NCBI RefSeq assembly: GCF_018866345.1
Contig: NZ_CP076443.1
Span: 1 to 64,000 of the forward strand
Length of the DNA: 64,000 nt
Direction of reading: 5' to 3'
DNA from: Gemella sp. zg-570
Lineage (GTDB): Bacteria; Bacillota; Bacilli; Staphylococcales; Gemellaceae
Shown here: positions 1 through 13,481 of the stretch, piece after piece
Position numbering within the stretch: the stretch's first letter is position 1
Layout of the letters: the number at the start of each line of letters is the position of its first letter
Made by a program: the position numbers and the translations under genes
The notes under the pieces: generated by a model
Told to the model about the DNA's origin: nothing
The model's database searches: none
Seen by the model: the letters and a program-made list of their open reading frames with translations, nothing else

Positions 1-220
1 TTAAAACTTGTTAAAAGTTTTCTTGTTTCTTTTATTTAAATACTTAATACTTTTGAAAAATATTTTGATAACTCTTTATTTTTCCACAATAATTTATTTT
101 TTTAACAATTTAAAATTTTTATTTTTATTTTTTTTCAAAAGTTTTTGAAATTTTTTTCAAAAGTTGTGGAAAACTTTTTTTTATGTTATAATATTTTTTA
201 ATCTTTTTAGGAGGTTTTTT
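1..220. other. oriC: probable replication origin, dnaA-proximal part
   Basis: This very AT-rich stretch lies just upstream of dnaA. It holds two DnaA-box-like nonamers in opposite orientation, TTTTCCACA at 80-88 (plus) and at 165-173 (minus). Each differs from the classical TTATCCACA at one base. Long T and A runs around them could serve as an unwinding element. The dnaA-dnaN gap carries another inverted pair. Origin placement follows from the conserved dnaA-dnaN gene order; no experiment is implied. Confidence 0.6.
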
Positions 221-1687
221 ATGAGTAATTCTAATTTTTTATGGGAAATTATTGTTAAAAAATTAAAATCTGAGCTTAATGAAGAAGTTTTTTCTACCTG
301 GATAGCACCGAATTTTATTGAATTAGTCGATATGAAAAATAAGCAAATTACTATTACCAGTAACAACGGTCTTATTTCTGAATATCTTAAAAATATTTTT
401 GATTCTAAAATAAAAGAAATTGTTAAAAATTCTACAAGTCTTGATTTTGAAATCTTCTATAATTATCTTGATGATAATAGTATTAAAGAAGATGTTAGAA
501 AAATAGAAAAGAAAAAAAATACAGAAGATATAATTCTTGATAATTTTTTAGCAAAAGATAAACCTTCTGGTTCTCAAAATCTTTTTTCGACACAATCTTT
601 TATTTTTGATGAATATAAGCAAGCAACACCAAATAAAAATATTACAAAATCAAAAGATAATACTAGTATAAATAAAAATTTTATTTTTGATAATTTTGTT
701 GTTGGTGAAGGTAATACCTACGCCTTTAACCTGGCTTACTCGGCTGCAAATGATCCAGGAGAACACAATCCACTTTTTATTTATGGTGGTGTTGGTTTGG
801 GAAAAACGCATTTACTCCACGCAATAGGTAATGAATTGGAAAAAAATTTTCCTAATTTTAAAATAAAATGTGTTACCTCTGAACAATTTTTAAATGATTT
901 TGTTAATTCTATTCAAACTGGTAACAAACATAAAAATTTAGCAGAAGAATTTCGTCAAAAATATAGAGAAATAGATGCACTTTTAATAGATGATATTCAA
1001 TTTTTCTCTGGAAAAACAAGTATTCAAACGGCTTTTTTCCACACATTCAATGAATTACATCTAGCTCAAAAACAAATTGTTCTTATCAGTGATAGAGAAC
1101 CTAATGAACTTGATGGTCTTGATGATAGACTTGTTTCTCGTTTTGATTCTGGTGTCTTAGCTGATATCACTCCGCCAGACTACGAAACCAGAATGGCTAT
1201 TATTAAATTTAAATGTCAAGAAAATAATCTACAAATTGATGATTCTATAATAAGTTATATTTCTGGTAATATTACTGATAATATTAGGCAGATAGAAGGG
1301 GTTTTAAAAGAAATAAAATTTAAAGCAGATTCTAAAAATATTTCTCTTGAATTAGTGGAAAATATTTTAAAACACCGTATTAAAAATATTAAGAAAAAAA
1401 TTTCACCTAAAGATATTATAAATATAACTTCTGAATTTTATAATATTTCTGTTGATAATATGCTATCAGCAAAAAGAAATAAGGAGATAGTAACACCTAG
1501 AATGGTAGCCATATATTTATGTAGAGAATTAACAGACCTTTCCTTACCAGCAATAGGCAAGTTATTCAATAAAGACCATTCTTCTATCTTTTACTCTAAT
1601 ACAAAAATTACAACATTAATAGCTGACAATACAAATAATATTTTAGAAAACATAGAAATAATAAAAGAAAAACTTACAAATTTATAA
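221..1687 (+). CDS. dnaA: chromosomal replication initiator DnaA
   Basis: DnaA binds boxes at the origin and, bound to ATP, opens the duplex and loads the helicase. The 488-residue product has the usual layout: an N-terminal interaction domain (about 1-85), a variable linker rich in Lys, Asn and Asp, an AAA+ ATPase core with Walker A GGVGLGKT near residue 189 and Walker B LLIDDIQ near 254, and a C-terminal DNA-binding helix-turn-helix with the signature DHSSIFYSNTKI near 452. The start at 221 is chosen because AGGAGG at 210-215 sits at the right distance; an upstream in-frame ATG at 164 lies in the origin region and has no ribosome site. dnaN follows after 155 bases. Confidence 0.97.
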   Translation: MSNSNFLWEIIVKKLKSELNEEVFSTWIAPNFIELVDMKNKQITITSNNGLISEYLKNIFDSKIKEIVKNSTSLDFEIFYNYLDDNSIKEDVRKIEKKKNTEDIILDNFLAKDKPSGSQNLFSTQSFIFDEYKQATPNKNITKSKDNTSINKNFIFDNFVVGEGNTYAFNLAYSAANDPGEHNPLFIYGGVGLGKTHLLHAIGNELEKNFPNFKIKCVTSEQFLNDFVNSIQTGNKHKNLAEEFRQKYREIDALLIDDIQFFSGKTSIQTAFFHTFNELHLAQKQIVLISDREPNELDGLDDRLVSRFDSGVLADITPPDYETRMAIIKFKCQENNLQIDDSIISYISGNITDNIRQIEGVLKEIKFKADSKNISLELVENILKHRIKNIKKKISPKDIINITSEFYNISVDNMLSAKRNKEIVTPRMVAIYLCRELTDLSLPAIGKLFNKDHSSIFYSNTKITTLIADNTNNILENIEIIKEKLTNL

Positions 1688-1689
1688 GT

Positions 1690-1728
1690 TGTTGAAAAAT
1701 AACAAAGTTTTTAACAAACTTTTCAACA
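1690..1728. promoter_or_regulatory. inverted pair of DnaA-box-like nonamers, dnaA-dnaN gap
   Basis: TGTTGAAAA at 1690-1698 and TTTTCAACA at 1720-1728 are exact reverse complements. They resemble the TTTTCCACA motif upstream of dnaA with one change each. Paired boxes in the dnaA-dnaN gap are common in Firmicutes origins. They could be DnaA sites, or a weak stem-loop after dnaA. Confidence 0.4.
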
Positions 1729-1842
1729 GATTTTTAAAAACTATTTATTTAAATTTATCTTTCTTTCTTTTATTTTTTAAAAGTTTTAACAAGATATATT
1801 ATTAGTATTATTTTATTATATATAAATATATAAGGAGATAAC

Positions 1843-2982
1843 ATGAAATTTTCAATATTAAAAAATAATTTTTTAGAAGGCTTAAATACAGTATCGAGGG
1901 CTTTATCACCTACACCTGTTTTTGAAATATTAAAAGGTATAAAAATAGAACTTGATAAAAATAAAATGATATTAAAAGCAAGTGATTCTTTATTATCTAT
2001 GGAATATTTTATAAATACAATGGATGAAGATAAAGAAATAATAAATGTAGAAAGAGGAGGAGAAGCAGTTTTACCTTCAAGATATTTTATAGAAATTATA
2101 AAAAAATTACCCACTAATCAAATAGATATAGAAATAGAAAATCAATATATAAAAATAAAATCGGGAAAAAGTGAATTTAATATTCAAGGTTATGAACCTA
2201 ATGAATATCCAGAATTCCCAACTGTATCAAAAGAAAATAAACTAGAAATAAATTCTACTGTTTTTAATAGCATAACAAAAGAAACATTATTCTGTACAGC
2301 ACAAAATGATCAAAGACCTATTTTAGAAGGTGTAAACTTTATATTAGAAGAAAAAGTTTTAACAGCTACATCAACAGATTCACATAGATTGAGTAAGAGA
2401 AAATTAAAGATAAATAATCTAAATGAAAATAAAGAATTTAATATAATAATTCCAAAAAAAGCCCTACAATCTATTCAAAAAATAATAGAAAGTAAAGAAA
2501 ATAATTTAGAAATATACTATGAAGATAATAGGGTAATATTTATTTATGAAAATATTATTTATTATGTACTTCTTATAAGTGGAAAATATCCCAATACAGA
2601 AAAATTAATTCCATCTACTTTTGAATGTGTAGTAAATGTAGAAAGTCAAATTTTTTATGATGCAGTCGATAGGGTTTCGCTGGTAAGTAAGGATGAAAAA
2701 AATGATATAGTAAAATTCACTATAAATGGAAATATTATAAATATTACATCTAATTCAAAAGAATTAGGAACAGCAAAAGAAGATGTATTTGCTGAAATAG
2801 AAAGTCAAGTAGGTAAATTTGAAATAGCAGCCTCTGCCAAATTTTTAAAGGAAGCTATAGGTGCCATAAATTCAGAAAAAGTAGTTATAAAATTTTCTGG
2901 AGAACTAACAGCATTTACTATGCAACCAAGTGATTATCATAGAGATATAATAGAAGTTTTACTTCCTGTAAGAACTTATTAA
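1843..2982 (+). CDS. dnaN: DNA polymerase III beta sliding clamp
   Basis: The beta subunit forms the ring that tethers DNA polymerase III to the template. The 379-residue product has the normal length for the family and reads through the three repeated clamp folds, starting MKFSILKNNFLEGL and ending in the typical hydrophobic C-terminus IIEVLLPVRTY. Motifs such as STDSHRLSKR in the second domain are well conserved. AAGGAG lies just ahead of the ATG. Its position immediately after dnaA is the standard origin gene order. Confidence 0.97.
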   Translation: MKFSILKNNFLEGLNTVSRALSPTPVFEILKGIKIELDKNKMILKASDSLLSMEYFINTMDEDKEIINVERGGEAVLPSRYFIEIIKKLPTNQIDIEIENQYIKIKSGKSEFNIQGYEPNEYPEFPTVSKENKLEINSTVFNSITKETLFCTAQNDQRPILEGVNFILEEKVLTATSTDSHRLSKRKLKINNLNENKEFNIIIPKKALQSIQKIIESKENNLEIYYEDNRVIFIYENIIYYVLLISGKYPNTEKLIPSTFECVVNVESQIFYDAVDRVSLVSKDEKNDIVKFTINGNIINITSNSKELGTAKEDVFAEIESQVGKFEIAASAKFLKEAIGAINSEKVVIKFSGELTAFTMQPSDYHRDIIEVLLPVRTY

Positions 2983-3006
2983 TAATAAGTAAGAAGGAAA
3001 AAATTA

Positions 3007-4197
3007 ATGAAAAATAAAAATTTATTAATAATATTATGTATAGTGACTTTAGTTTCAGTTTTAAGAACACCTATAACAGGTTTAGGTGCTATAATAGGAA
3101 CAATAAAAGAAACATTAGAAATAGACAATACAGTAGCAGGATTTATAACAATAATTCCTCTCTTGGCATTTGCTATAGTAAGTCCTTTCGCTTCTGAAAT
3201 AGCTAAAAAATATGGTTTAGAAAAAACATTATTTTATTCTACTATTGTAATAAGTCTAATGTTATTAGCAAGATTTTACATAAATAAAAATGTAATATTT
3301 TTAACTACATTTATCATGGGAATGGCAATTGCTTTTGGAAATATATTATTACCAGGGATAACAAAAAAATATTTTCCTACTAGATTAGGTCTTATGACAG
3401 GTTTTTATACTGTAATAATGGCTATAAGTGCATCTATATCGTCAGCAGTAAGTTATCCATTAGTACAATTAAACATAATAAATAAAAATTTTAGTTTAGG
3501 TTTAGCTTTGAATATATGGATAATAATATCAATATTAGCAATGATATTATTTTATATTTTAAGTAAAGAAGCAGATATTAAAATTCAAAGTGTAGAAAAA
3601 TTTAAAAAATATAAAACAAGAATATATAAAAATCCAAAATTATACAGTTTAACATTAAGTATGGGATTACAATCAGCACTTTTTTTCTGTAGTATTTCTT
3701 GGTTTGGAGAAATTATGATAACAAAAGGATTTAGCAATAGTAAAGCAGGCTTTTTAATATCGATTAGTCAATTTTCCCAATTTCCTGCAACATTCCTCAT
3801 CCCCATAATTGCAGATAAATTAAAAAATAAATTAGTTATACCAATAATAACTGCTTTAAGTTACTTTATAGCTATAGTTGGTATAATATTTGTAGGAAAA
3901 AATCTTTTTTTTATGATAATATTAATGATTTTTTACGGTTTAGCAGGAGGAGGAGCATTTTCTTACGTAATGTACCTTTTTTCATCAAAAACGACAAATT
4001 CAGAAGAAGCATCAAAAGTTTCAGGAATATCTCAATCAGTAGGTTATTTAATAGCAGCGTTTTTTCCCCCAGTTTTAGGATATATAAAAGATATATCAGA
4101 TTGGAATAATGTTCTTTATGTATTATTAGTAATATCAATAATACAGTTATTTACTATGATACATTGTAGTAAAAAAGGAAATATAATAGAAAATTAA
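3007..4197 (+). CDS. MFS transporter, CynX/NimT family
   Basis: This is a 396-residue integral membrane protein with about 12 hydrophobic helices and no soluble domain. The N-terminal LRTPITGLGAII, the loop SEIAKKYGLEKT between helices 2 and 3, and GNILLPGITKKYFPTRLGLMTGFYT are characteristic of the CynX/NimT branch of the major facilitator superfamily, which includes cyanate and 2-nitroimidazole transporters. The substrate cannot be read from sequence. The gene lies 24 bases after dnaN on the same strand, so it may be transcribed with it, and a terminator follows at 4203-4257. Confidence 0.85.
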   Translation: MKNKNLLIILCIVTLVSVLRTPITGLGAIIGTIKETLEIDNTVAGFITIIPLLAFAIVSPFASEIAKKYGLEKTLFYSTIVISLMLLARFYINKNVIFLTTFIMGMAIAFGNILLPGITKKYFPTRLGLMTGFYTVIMAISASISSAVSYPLVQLNIINKNFSLGLALNIWIIISILAMILFYILSKEADIKIQSVEKFKKYKTRIYKNPKLYSLTLSMGLQSALFFCSISWFGEIMITKGFSNSKAGFLISISQFSQFPATFLIPIIADKLKNKLVIPIITALSYFIAIVGIIFVGKNLFFMIILMIFYGLAGGGAFSYVMYLFSSKTTNSEEASKVSGISQSVGYLIAAFFPPVLGYIKDISDWNNVLYVLLVISIIQLFTMIHCSKKGNIIEN

Positions 4198-4202
4198 AAA
4201 AT

Positions 4203-4257
4203 AAAATGTAGTTAAATCTAAAATTTTTATAAAGAATAAGAATTAACTACATTTTTT
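4203..4257 (+). terminator. rho-independent terminator after the MFS gene
   Basis: AAAATGTAGTTAA at 4203-4215 pairs with TTAACTACATTTT at 4243-4255 and the second arm runs into a T tract. It separates the dnaA-dnaN-MFS unit from the rRNA operon. Confidence 0.8.
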
Positions 4258-4280
4258 ATAAATTTTTTTTAAAAAATATG

Positions 4281-4309
4281 TTGACAATGATTTTTAAATA
4301 CTGTATAAT
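4281..4309 (+). promoter_or_regulatory. rRNA operon promoter
   Basis: TTGACA at 4281-4286 and TATAAT at 4304-4309 are separated by exactly 17 bases: a consensus sigma-A promoter, as expected for stable RNA. A second TTGACA at 4320-4325 with a weaker TAATAA at 4343-4348 (17-base spacer) could be a tandem P2. Confidence 0.85.
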
Positions 4310-4433
4310 TATAAAAGTCTTGACACAAGTTGAACAATTTAATAATAAAATAACCTAATTATTTTTTTTAAAAATCTTGACAAAATAAATATTTTATAAT
4401 AGAATATCAAAGTCTTTAATATTACATAAATAA

Positions 4434-4507
4434 GCGGGTGTAGTTTAGTGGTAAAACCTCAGTCTTCCAAACTGATGTTGTGAGTTCGATTCTCATCACC
4501 CGCTCCA
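4434..4507 (+). tRNA. tRNA-Gly (anticodon UCC)
   Basis: The acceptor arm GCGGGTG pairs with CACCCGC, the anticodon loop CTTCCAA gives UCC, the T arm contains GTTCGATTC, and CCA is encoded at 4505-4507. It is the first gene of the rRNA operon, about 105 bases ahead of 16S and downstream of the shared promoter. Confidence 0.95.
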
Positions 4508-4612
4508 AAATTTTGAACATTGAAAACTAAAAGAAAAAGTCAACGTTAATTCCAAAAAAAGTTAAAAAAGACAACAAAAACTTTAAAAGAGCTAAACAAA
4601 CAAACAAATAAA

Positions 4613-6174
<1,562 letters not shown>

Positions 6175-6228
6175 AAAAAGGAAAAACATTGACAATTTCT
6201 TTTAGTTTTGAGTGTTCAAACATAATAT

Positions 6229-6305
<77 letters not shown>

Positions 6306-6347
6306 TTAATTAAAATAAAATATTAATAGAAGAACAATTATTATTGT

Positions 6348-6423
6348 GGGGCCTTAGCTCAGCTGGGAGAGCGCCTGCTTTGCACGCAGGAGGTCAGGAG
6401 TTCGATCCTCCTAGGCTCCACCA
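6348..6423 (+). tRNA. tRNA-Ala (anticodon UGC)
   Basis: Acceptor GGGGCCT pairs with AGGCTCC, including one G-U pair. The anticodon region CTTTGCACG gives UGC, and CCA is encoded at 6421-6423. The Ile-Ala pair in the 16S-23S spacer is typical of Bacilli. Confidence 0.96.
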
Positions 6424-6523
6424 TTTATTTGCACAATGAAAACAGAATATATATTATAAAGAAGATTTACAAGAGAAAAACCGAGAAAAAGAGTTCAAGG
6501 AAAAAACGAAGCCAAAGCTACAC

Positions 6524-9406
<2,883 letters not shown>

Positions 9407-9464
9407 GTAAGTTTTGGAATTGACAAAGTAGATTGGATATAATATAATATATATAAAGTTTTCG

Positions 9465-9580
9465 TCTGGTGGCGATAGCAAAGAGGACACACCTGTAACC
9501 ATACCGAACACAGAAGTTAAGCTCTTTAGCGTCGAGGGTAGTTGGTCTTAGAACCTGCGAGATTAGAACGTTGCCAGGCT
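9465..9580 (+). rRNA. rrf: 5S ribosomal RNA
   Basis: The gene begins TCTGGTGGCGATAGC and ends with the complementary GTTGCCAGGCT; the internal ACCTGTAACCATACCGAACA is the conserved loop B/C region. Its length is about 116 bases. It lies 58 bases after 23S and is followed by the operon terminator. Confidence 0.95.
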
Positions 9581-9584
9581 TTAG

Positions 9585-9608
9585 AGAACCCTTATGGGTT
9601 CTTTTTTT
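9585..9608 (+). terminator. rRNA operon terminator
   Basis: AGAACCC at 9585-9591 pairs with GGGTTCT at 9596-9602, followed by a run of Ts. A classical intrinsic terminator directly after 5S. Confidence 0.9.
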
Positions 9609-9674
9609 GTTTTATTGATTTGATTTTATAAAAAAAATAGTGTAACATTATACTATATAAATGGAGGTAATATT

Positions 9675-9815
9675 ATGTATCTTGAAGATGAAAAATTATT
9701 AACTATAACTCAAAAAAATAAAAAAAGTATATTAGAAGCATTAGAAAAAATAAATTCTACATTTAATGAACTTAATATAAAGGTAGCTTATATTAATTAT
9801 GATAGAATATACTAA
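9675..9815 (+). CDS. small hypothetical protein (46 aa)
   Basis: I do not recognise this ORF. It encodes 46 residues, begins MYLEDEKLLTITQKNKKS, is rich in Lys, Glu and Ile, and has no membrane segment; residues 14-36 look helical. An ATG with GGAGG eight bases upstream (9663-9667) supports translation, and it ends 23 bases before the next gene on the same strand. It could be a real small protein or a leader peptide. Confidence 0.45.
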   Translation: MYLEDEKLLTITQKNKKSILEALEKINSTFNELNIKVAYINYDRIY

Positions 9816-9838
9816 TATTAGTATTATAAGGGGATTAC

Positions 9839-11041
9839 ATGCTTTATATAGATAAAAAATTTTTAAATCATATAAAAAAAAATATAACATTTTATTTTCT
9901 TTCTACAGTAAGTATTTTTGCTTTATCTATTAGGTTGATTTCTATTGATTATATTTCAGGTGATATGAAATTTTTTTTATTACCTTGGTATTATGAAGCT
10001 ATAAGATTAGGAGGTATAAAATCTATAGGATATGAAATAGGTAATTATAATATACCTTATCAATTTTTTATAAGTTTATTGTCTTCTACTTCAATAAATC
10101 CTATAATAGGATATAAATTATTTTCAATATTTTTCGATTTTATTTTAGCTATAGCTATGGGTATATTAATTATGGAATTTGTTGAAAAAGAAAAAATTAA
10201 ATACTTTACTTATATGTACAGTATAGTATTATTATTACCAACAATATTTTTTAATTCTGGTTTTTGGGGACAAGCTGATTCTATATACGTTTCATTTATA
10301 ATAATATCTTTAATTTTATTTAATAAAAAAAAATTTAACTTATCATTTTTAGTTTTAGGAATAGCATTTTCTTTTAAATTACAAACAATATTTATTTTAC
10401 CTACCTTTATTTATTATTATTTTATAAATAAAAAATTTAGTATTATAAAATTAGGATTTTTTACATTTTTAGGTATGTATATCTTATGTATACCTGGATT
10501 TATTTATGGTAGAAGTTTTCTGGATCCAATTAAAGTTTATTTAGGACAAACAAAAGAGCCTTATATATGGATTAATTTTCCAAGTTTATGGTCATGGATA
10601 GCACCAACTTATGAAGCTAGCTATATTCAAACAATAAGATACATTTCTATTTTGTTGTGTGGGATGGTTTTATTATCGGGAATATATTACATTGTAAAAA
10701 ATAATATAAATATTAATAACAATAAAGTATTTATGCTGTTAACTATATGGACAGTTTATACATGTTTAATATTTTTAACAGGTATGCATGATAGATACGG
10801 ATATTTATTAGATTTACTTTTTATTGTTATATTATTTTTAGAAAAAGAATTTGCAATTTTTGGCATAATACCTTTTTTTATAGGTTTAATAACTTATGTT
10901 AATTATTTATTTTTCGATAGTGAATATATACCTGAATACATATTTAAAATGCTATCTTTATTATATCTAATAAATTATATATTACTTACCAATAAAATTT
11001 TAAAATATACTTTGATATATAGAGATAAAAATCAGCTATAA
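9839..11041 (+). CDS. multi-spanning mannosyltransferase-like membrane protein (Gpi18/COG5542 type)
   Basis: A 400-residue protein with roughly ten hydrophobic helices. After the first helix comes SGDMKFFLLPWYYEAIRLGG, matching the acidic loop with an Asp that is typical of GT-C glycosyltransferases. Later NSGFWGQADSIYVSF and a cluster of aromatic residues resemble Gpi18-like mannosyltransferases, which use polyprenyl-phosphate sugars to glycosylate envelope components. Substrate and acceptor are unknown. It stands alone, with a shared terminator against the convergent PTS genes. Confidence 0.7.
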   Translation: MLYIDKKFLNHIKKNITFYFLSTVSIFALSIRLISIDYISGDMKFFLLPWYYEAIRLGGIKSIGYEIGNYNIPYQFFISLLSSTSINPIIGYKLFSIFFDFILAIAMGILIMEFVEKEKIKYFTYMYSIVLLLPTIFFNSGFWGQADSIYVSFIIISLILFNKKKFNLSFLVLGIAFSFKLQTIFILPTFIYYYFINKKFSIIKLGFFTFLGMYILCIPGFIYGRSFLDPIKVYLGQTKEPYIWINFPSLWSWIAPTYEASYIQTIRYISILLCGMVLLSGIYYIVKNNININNNKVFMLLTIWTVYTCLIFLTGMHDRYGYLLDLLFIVILFLEKEFAIFGIIPFFIGLITYVNYLFFDSEYIPEYIFKMLSLLYLINYILLTNKILKYTLIYRDKNQL

Positions 11042-11106
11042 AATGAATATTATATAGTACTTAAAGAATTATTAGAAATTATGTTTTCTAGATAGTATAA
11101 ATTTAA

Positions 11107-11148
11107 TAAAAAAAGTATTTTCTTATATAAATTAGAAAATACTTTTTT
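11107..11148. terminator. bidirectional terminator
   Basis: AAAAAGTATTTTCT around 11109-11122 pairs with AGAAAATACTTTTTT around 11134-11148. A-runs and T-runs on both sides would let it terminate both the plus-strand glycosyltransferase and the minus-strand PTS IIA gene. Confidence 0.75.
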
Positions 11149-11165
11149 ATTTTTTTGTTAGTGTT

Positions 11166-11474
11166 TTATAATAATTTTTTGTAAAGCTCGATAAATTCTT
11201 CTGTAATAGTTTTTAACAATTCAACGTTCATTAATTGGTCTTCTGCATGAATAAGAAGTAAGTCAATAGGAATATCTATTCCTGAAGCAAAAGATTGAAG
11301 TAATTTAGAATGTTCTTTATGAGCTTGAACAGAATAAGAAATACCTTCTTCTAATAGCTTATTAGCACTTTCAAAATTTGATATTTTTGCTTCTTGTATT
11401 GCTTCTATAAAATTGCTTTTTGCTAATCCTGCATAAGTAATCATTGTCATTGAAATTTTAGTATTTTTTGTCAT
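11166..11474 (-). CDS. PTS lactose/cellobiose-family IIA component
   Basis: IIA of the Lac family accepts phosphate from HPr and passes it to IIB. The 102-residue protein has the expected helical profile and length. His76 in LLLIHAEDQLM aligns with the phosphorylated His of LacF and ChbA (motif VHAQDHLM), with the second His replaced by Gln. It lies six bases after the IIB gene. No IIC permease is adjacent, so the pair is orphan here; the next gene upstream on the same strand is a sodium symporter. Confidence 0.85.
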   Translation of the reverse strand: MTKNTKISMTMITYAGLAKSNFIEAIQEAKISNFESANKLLEEGISYSVQAHKEHSKLLQSFASGIDIPIDLLLIHAEDQLMNVELLKTITEEFIELYKKLL

Positions 11475-11480
11475 AATATT

Positions 11481-11777
11481 TTATTTTATAATTTGATCAA
11501 TAAATTCTAAGATTGCTAAAACATCGTGGTTTAAATAAGCGTTTGGCTCTATAACTTCTACAGGTGAGTTTGTTTTTTGACAAATATTTCTTCTTGCAAA
11601 TGCAACCTGAGGTGAAAGTAAAACAACGTCAGCTGTTTTTAATACTTCATCTGCATTTGTTGCTGGAGTTGCTACGATATTATAATCTAGTTTTTTTAAA
11701 GATACCTCTTCTTTAAGGTTACGAACAAGTAATGTATTAGAAATTCCAGCTGTACAAATAATAACAATTTGTTTCAT
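11481..11777 (-). CDS. PTS lactose/cellobiose-family IIB component
   Basis: A 98-residue IIB protein beginning KQIVIICTAGISNTLLV. Cys8 is the expected phosphocysteine and the following loop corresponds to the family's CxxGMSTS signature, slightly altered (ISNT). It would take phosphate from the neighbouring IIA. It lies 66 bases after the symporter gene with no visible terminator between, so the three are probably one operon. With no IIC, its target could be a distant permease or a regulatory partner. Confidence 0.85.
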   Translation of the reverse strand: MKQIVIICTAGISNTLLVRNLKEEVSLKKLDYNIVATPATNADEVLKTADVVLLSPQVAFARRNICQKTNSPVEVIEPNAYLNHDVLAILEFIDQIIK

Positions 11778-11843
11778 ATAAATAACTCCTTTTTTTTAAT
11801 TTGAAATAATATATAATTTCTTAAATTAATTATTTAATAAAAT

Positions 11844-13439
11844 TTATTTAGCTAGACCAAGAGGAGAGAATAGTAAGTATGTAGCAACTACTGTTACAAC
11901 AACAACAGTACTTACTAAATATCTATTTTTCCAAGGTGTTAGGTCTAATTCGCTACTATAAGTGTTAAAGTCAAATTCTTCAGTTCTACCATATTTACTA
12001 AATGTTAGTAATATTATAAGATCTAGGAAGAATAAAACACTTAAAACATATAGGAAATGGATATTACTTAAGTATACTTTTGATAAACCATATAGTAGTA
12101 TATGAATGAAAAATGTCCATTTTGCTCCAGAAGCAGAAACTCGTTTTGCAAAGAATCCTGCAAGAATAAGAACTAATAGAGGCATATTGTAAATTCCATT
12201 AAACTCTTGAACAACAGCATAAAGACCTTGAGGGAATAAAGCTATTAAAGGAGCAATTATTGTTGTTAATACACCGATAGCAAGAGTTACTAGACGACCA
12301 ATACGAGTTATTTGCCTTGTATCTTTATTTTCTCCAAATATAGGTTTATAAATATCTAGTGTAAATAGTGTAACTGTGCTACTTAGTGAACCTACAAAAG
12401 AAGATAAGATAGCTCCAAATATAACAGCTCCAAAAATTCCAAGTGCCCATTGTGGCAAGATGTGTACAATCAAAGTAGGGTAAGCATCGTCAGGATTTGT
12501 AACTTTATCTCCTACCATATTAAAAGCTAAAATACCAGGAAATACCAAGAATAATGCACCAAAAATCTTGAAGAAACCTACAGTTAAGGCTCCTTTTTGA
12601 GCTTCTTTTAAATTTTTAGCAGCAAGAGCTTTTTGTACGATCATTTGATTGCTACACCAGAAAAATAGGTTATTGAATAACATACCAAAAAATAGAGTAG
12701 GCCAAGGAACAATTTCTGAATCTATGGCTCCAATTGAATTTAATTTTTCTGGACTATTTTGTACAATATGTTCAATACCAGCTAAGAAACTGCCATCACC
12801 TAAAATGATAAGTCCAATAACAGGAATAGCTAAACCTCCAACAATCAAACCAACCCCGTAAATTGTATCACTATAAGCTCCAAGAGACATTCCGCCCAGT
12901 AGCAGGTATAAAATTCCAACAGCTCCGATGAATGATGAAATTACAACAACAGAAGCCCCACTAGAAATTCCTAAAATTTGATCTACCCTAAAAATCTTAT
13001 TGAATACTAATGATCCAGAATACAATACAACTGGTAAAAAGGAAACTATATATGTAAACATAAATAAGACTGAAACAACACGCTTAGTCATTGTATCATA
13101 ACGAACTTCTATGAAATCAGAAATCGTGTTGATACCATATTTAAAGTATCGTGGAAGGAAGACAAGAGCTAAAACTACAAGAGTTATAGCGGCAGTTACT
13201 TCCCAAGCCATAACTTCCATACCTACTTTAAAAGATTGCCCATTTTGACCAACAATTTGTTCGGTAGATAAGTTGGTCATAATGATTGTAGATGCAATAG
13301 CAAAAGAAGTTAAACTCCTACCCCCTAGGAAATAACCTTCCTCGTTTGTACTATCTACAGTGCTTTTACTCCTATTATAGGCATATAAAGCAACAAAGAT
13401 AATAATAACTAAAAATGAAATAATTGAAAATAATCCCAT
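11844..13439 (-). CDS. sodium/solute symporter (SSS family), probable myo-inositol transporter
   Basis: A 531-residue SLC5/SSS membrane protein with about 13-14 helices. EEGYFLGGRSLTSFAIASTIIMTNLSTEQIVGQNG is the family signature around helix 1, followed by the Na+-coupled core. AGGAGG precedes the ATG by nine bases. It is transcribed divergently from iolE and shares a regulatory region with a duplicated IolR-like operator, which makes inositol the most likely substrate. Sialic acid and sugar transporters also occur in this family, so the substrate is inference. No iolF or iolT transporter is present nearby, which fits this role. Confidence 0.82.
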   Translation of the reverse strand: MGLFSIISFLVIIIFVALYAYNRSKSTVDSTNEEGYFLGGRSLTSFAIASTIIMTNLSTEQIVGQNGQSFKVGMEVMAWEVTAAITLVVLALVFLPRYFKYGINTISDFIEVRYDTMTKRVVSVLFMFTYIVSFLPVVLYSGSLVFNKIFRVDQILGISSGASVVVISSFIGAVGILYLLLGGMSLGAYSDTIYGVGLIVGGLAIPVIGLIILGDGSFLAGIEHIVQNSPEKLNSIGAIDSEIVPWPTLFFGMLFNNLFFWCSNQMIVQKALAAKNLKEAQKGALTVGFFKIFGALFLVFPGILAFNMVGDKVTNPDDAYPTLIVHILPQWALGIFGAVIFGAILSSFVGSLSSTVTLFTLDIYKPIFGENKDTRQITRIGRLVTLAIGVLTTIIAPLIALFPQGLYAVVQEFNGIYNMPLLVLILAGFFAKRVSASGAKWTFFIHILLYGLSKVYLSNIHFLYVLSVLFFLDLIILLTFSKYGRTEEFDFNTYSSELDLTPWKNRYLVSTVVVVTVVATYLLFSPLGLAK

Positions 13440-13481
13440 TATATGGAACCTCCTAAAAATATTATTAAGGTTTCGTTACAA

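Noticed and set aside
164-220. Upstream in-frame start of dnaA at 164
   Set aside because: There is no ribosome site, the extension is Phe-rich and atypical of DnaA, and 221 has a perfect AGGAGG.
4377-4400. A TTGACA and TATAAT close to tRNA-Gly as a second rRNA promoter
   Set aside because: The spacer is only 12 bases, too short for sigma-A; a different P2 at 4320-4348 is more likely.
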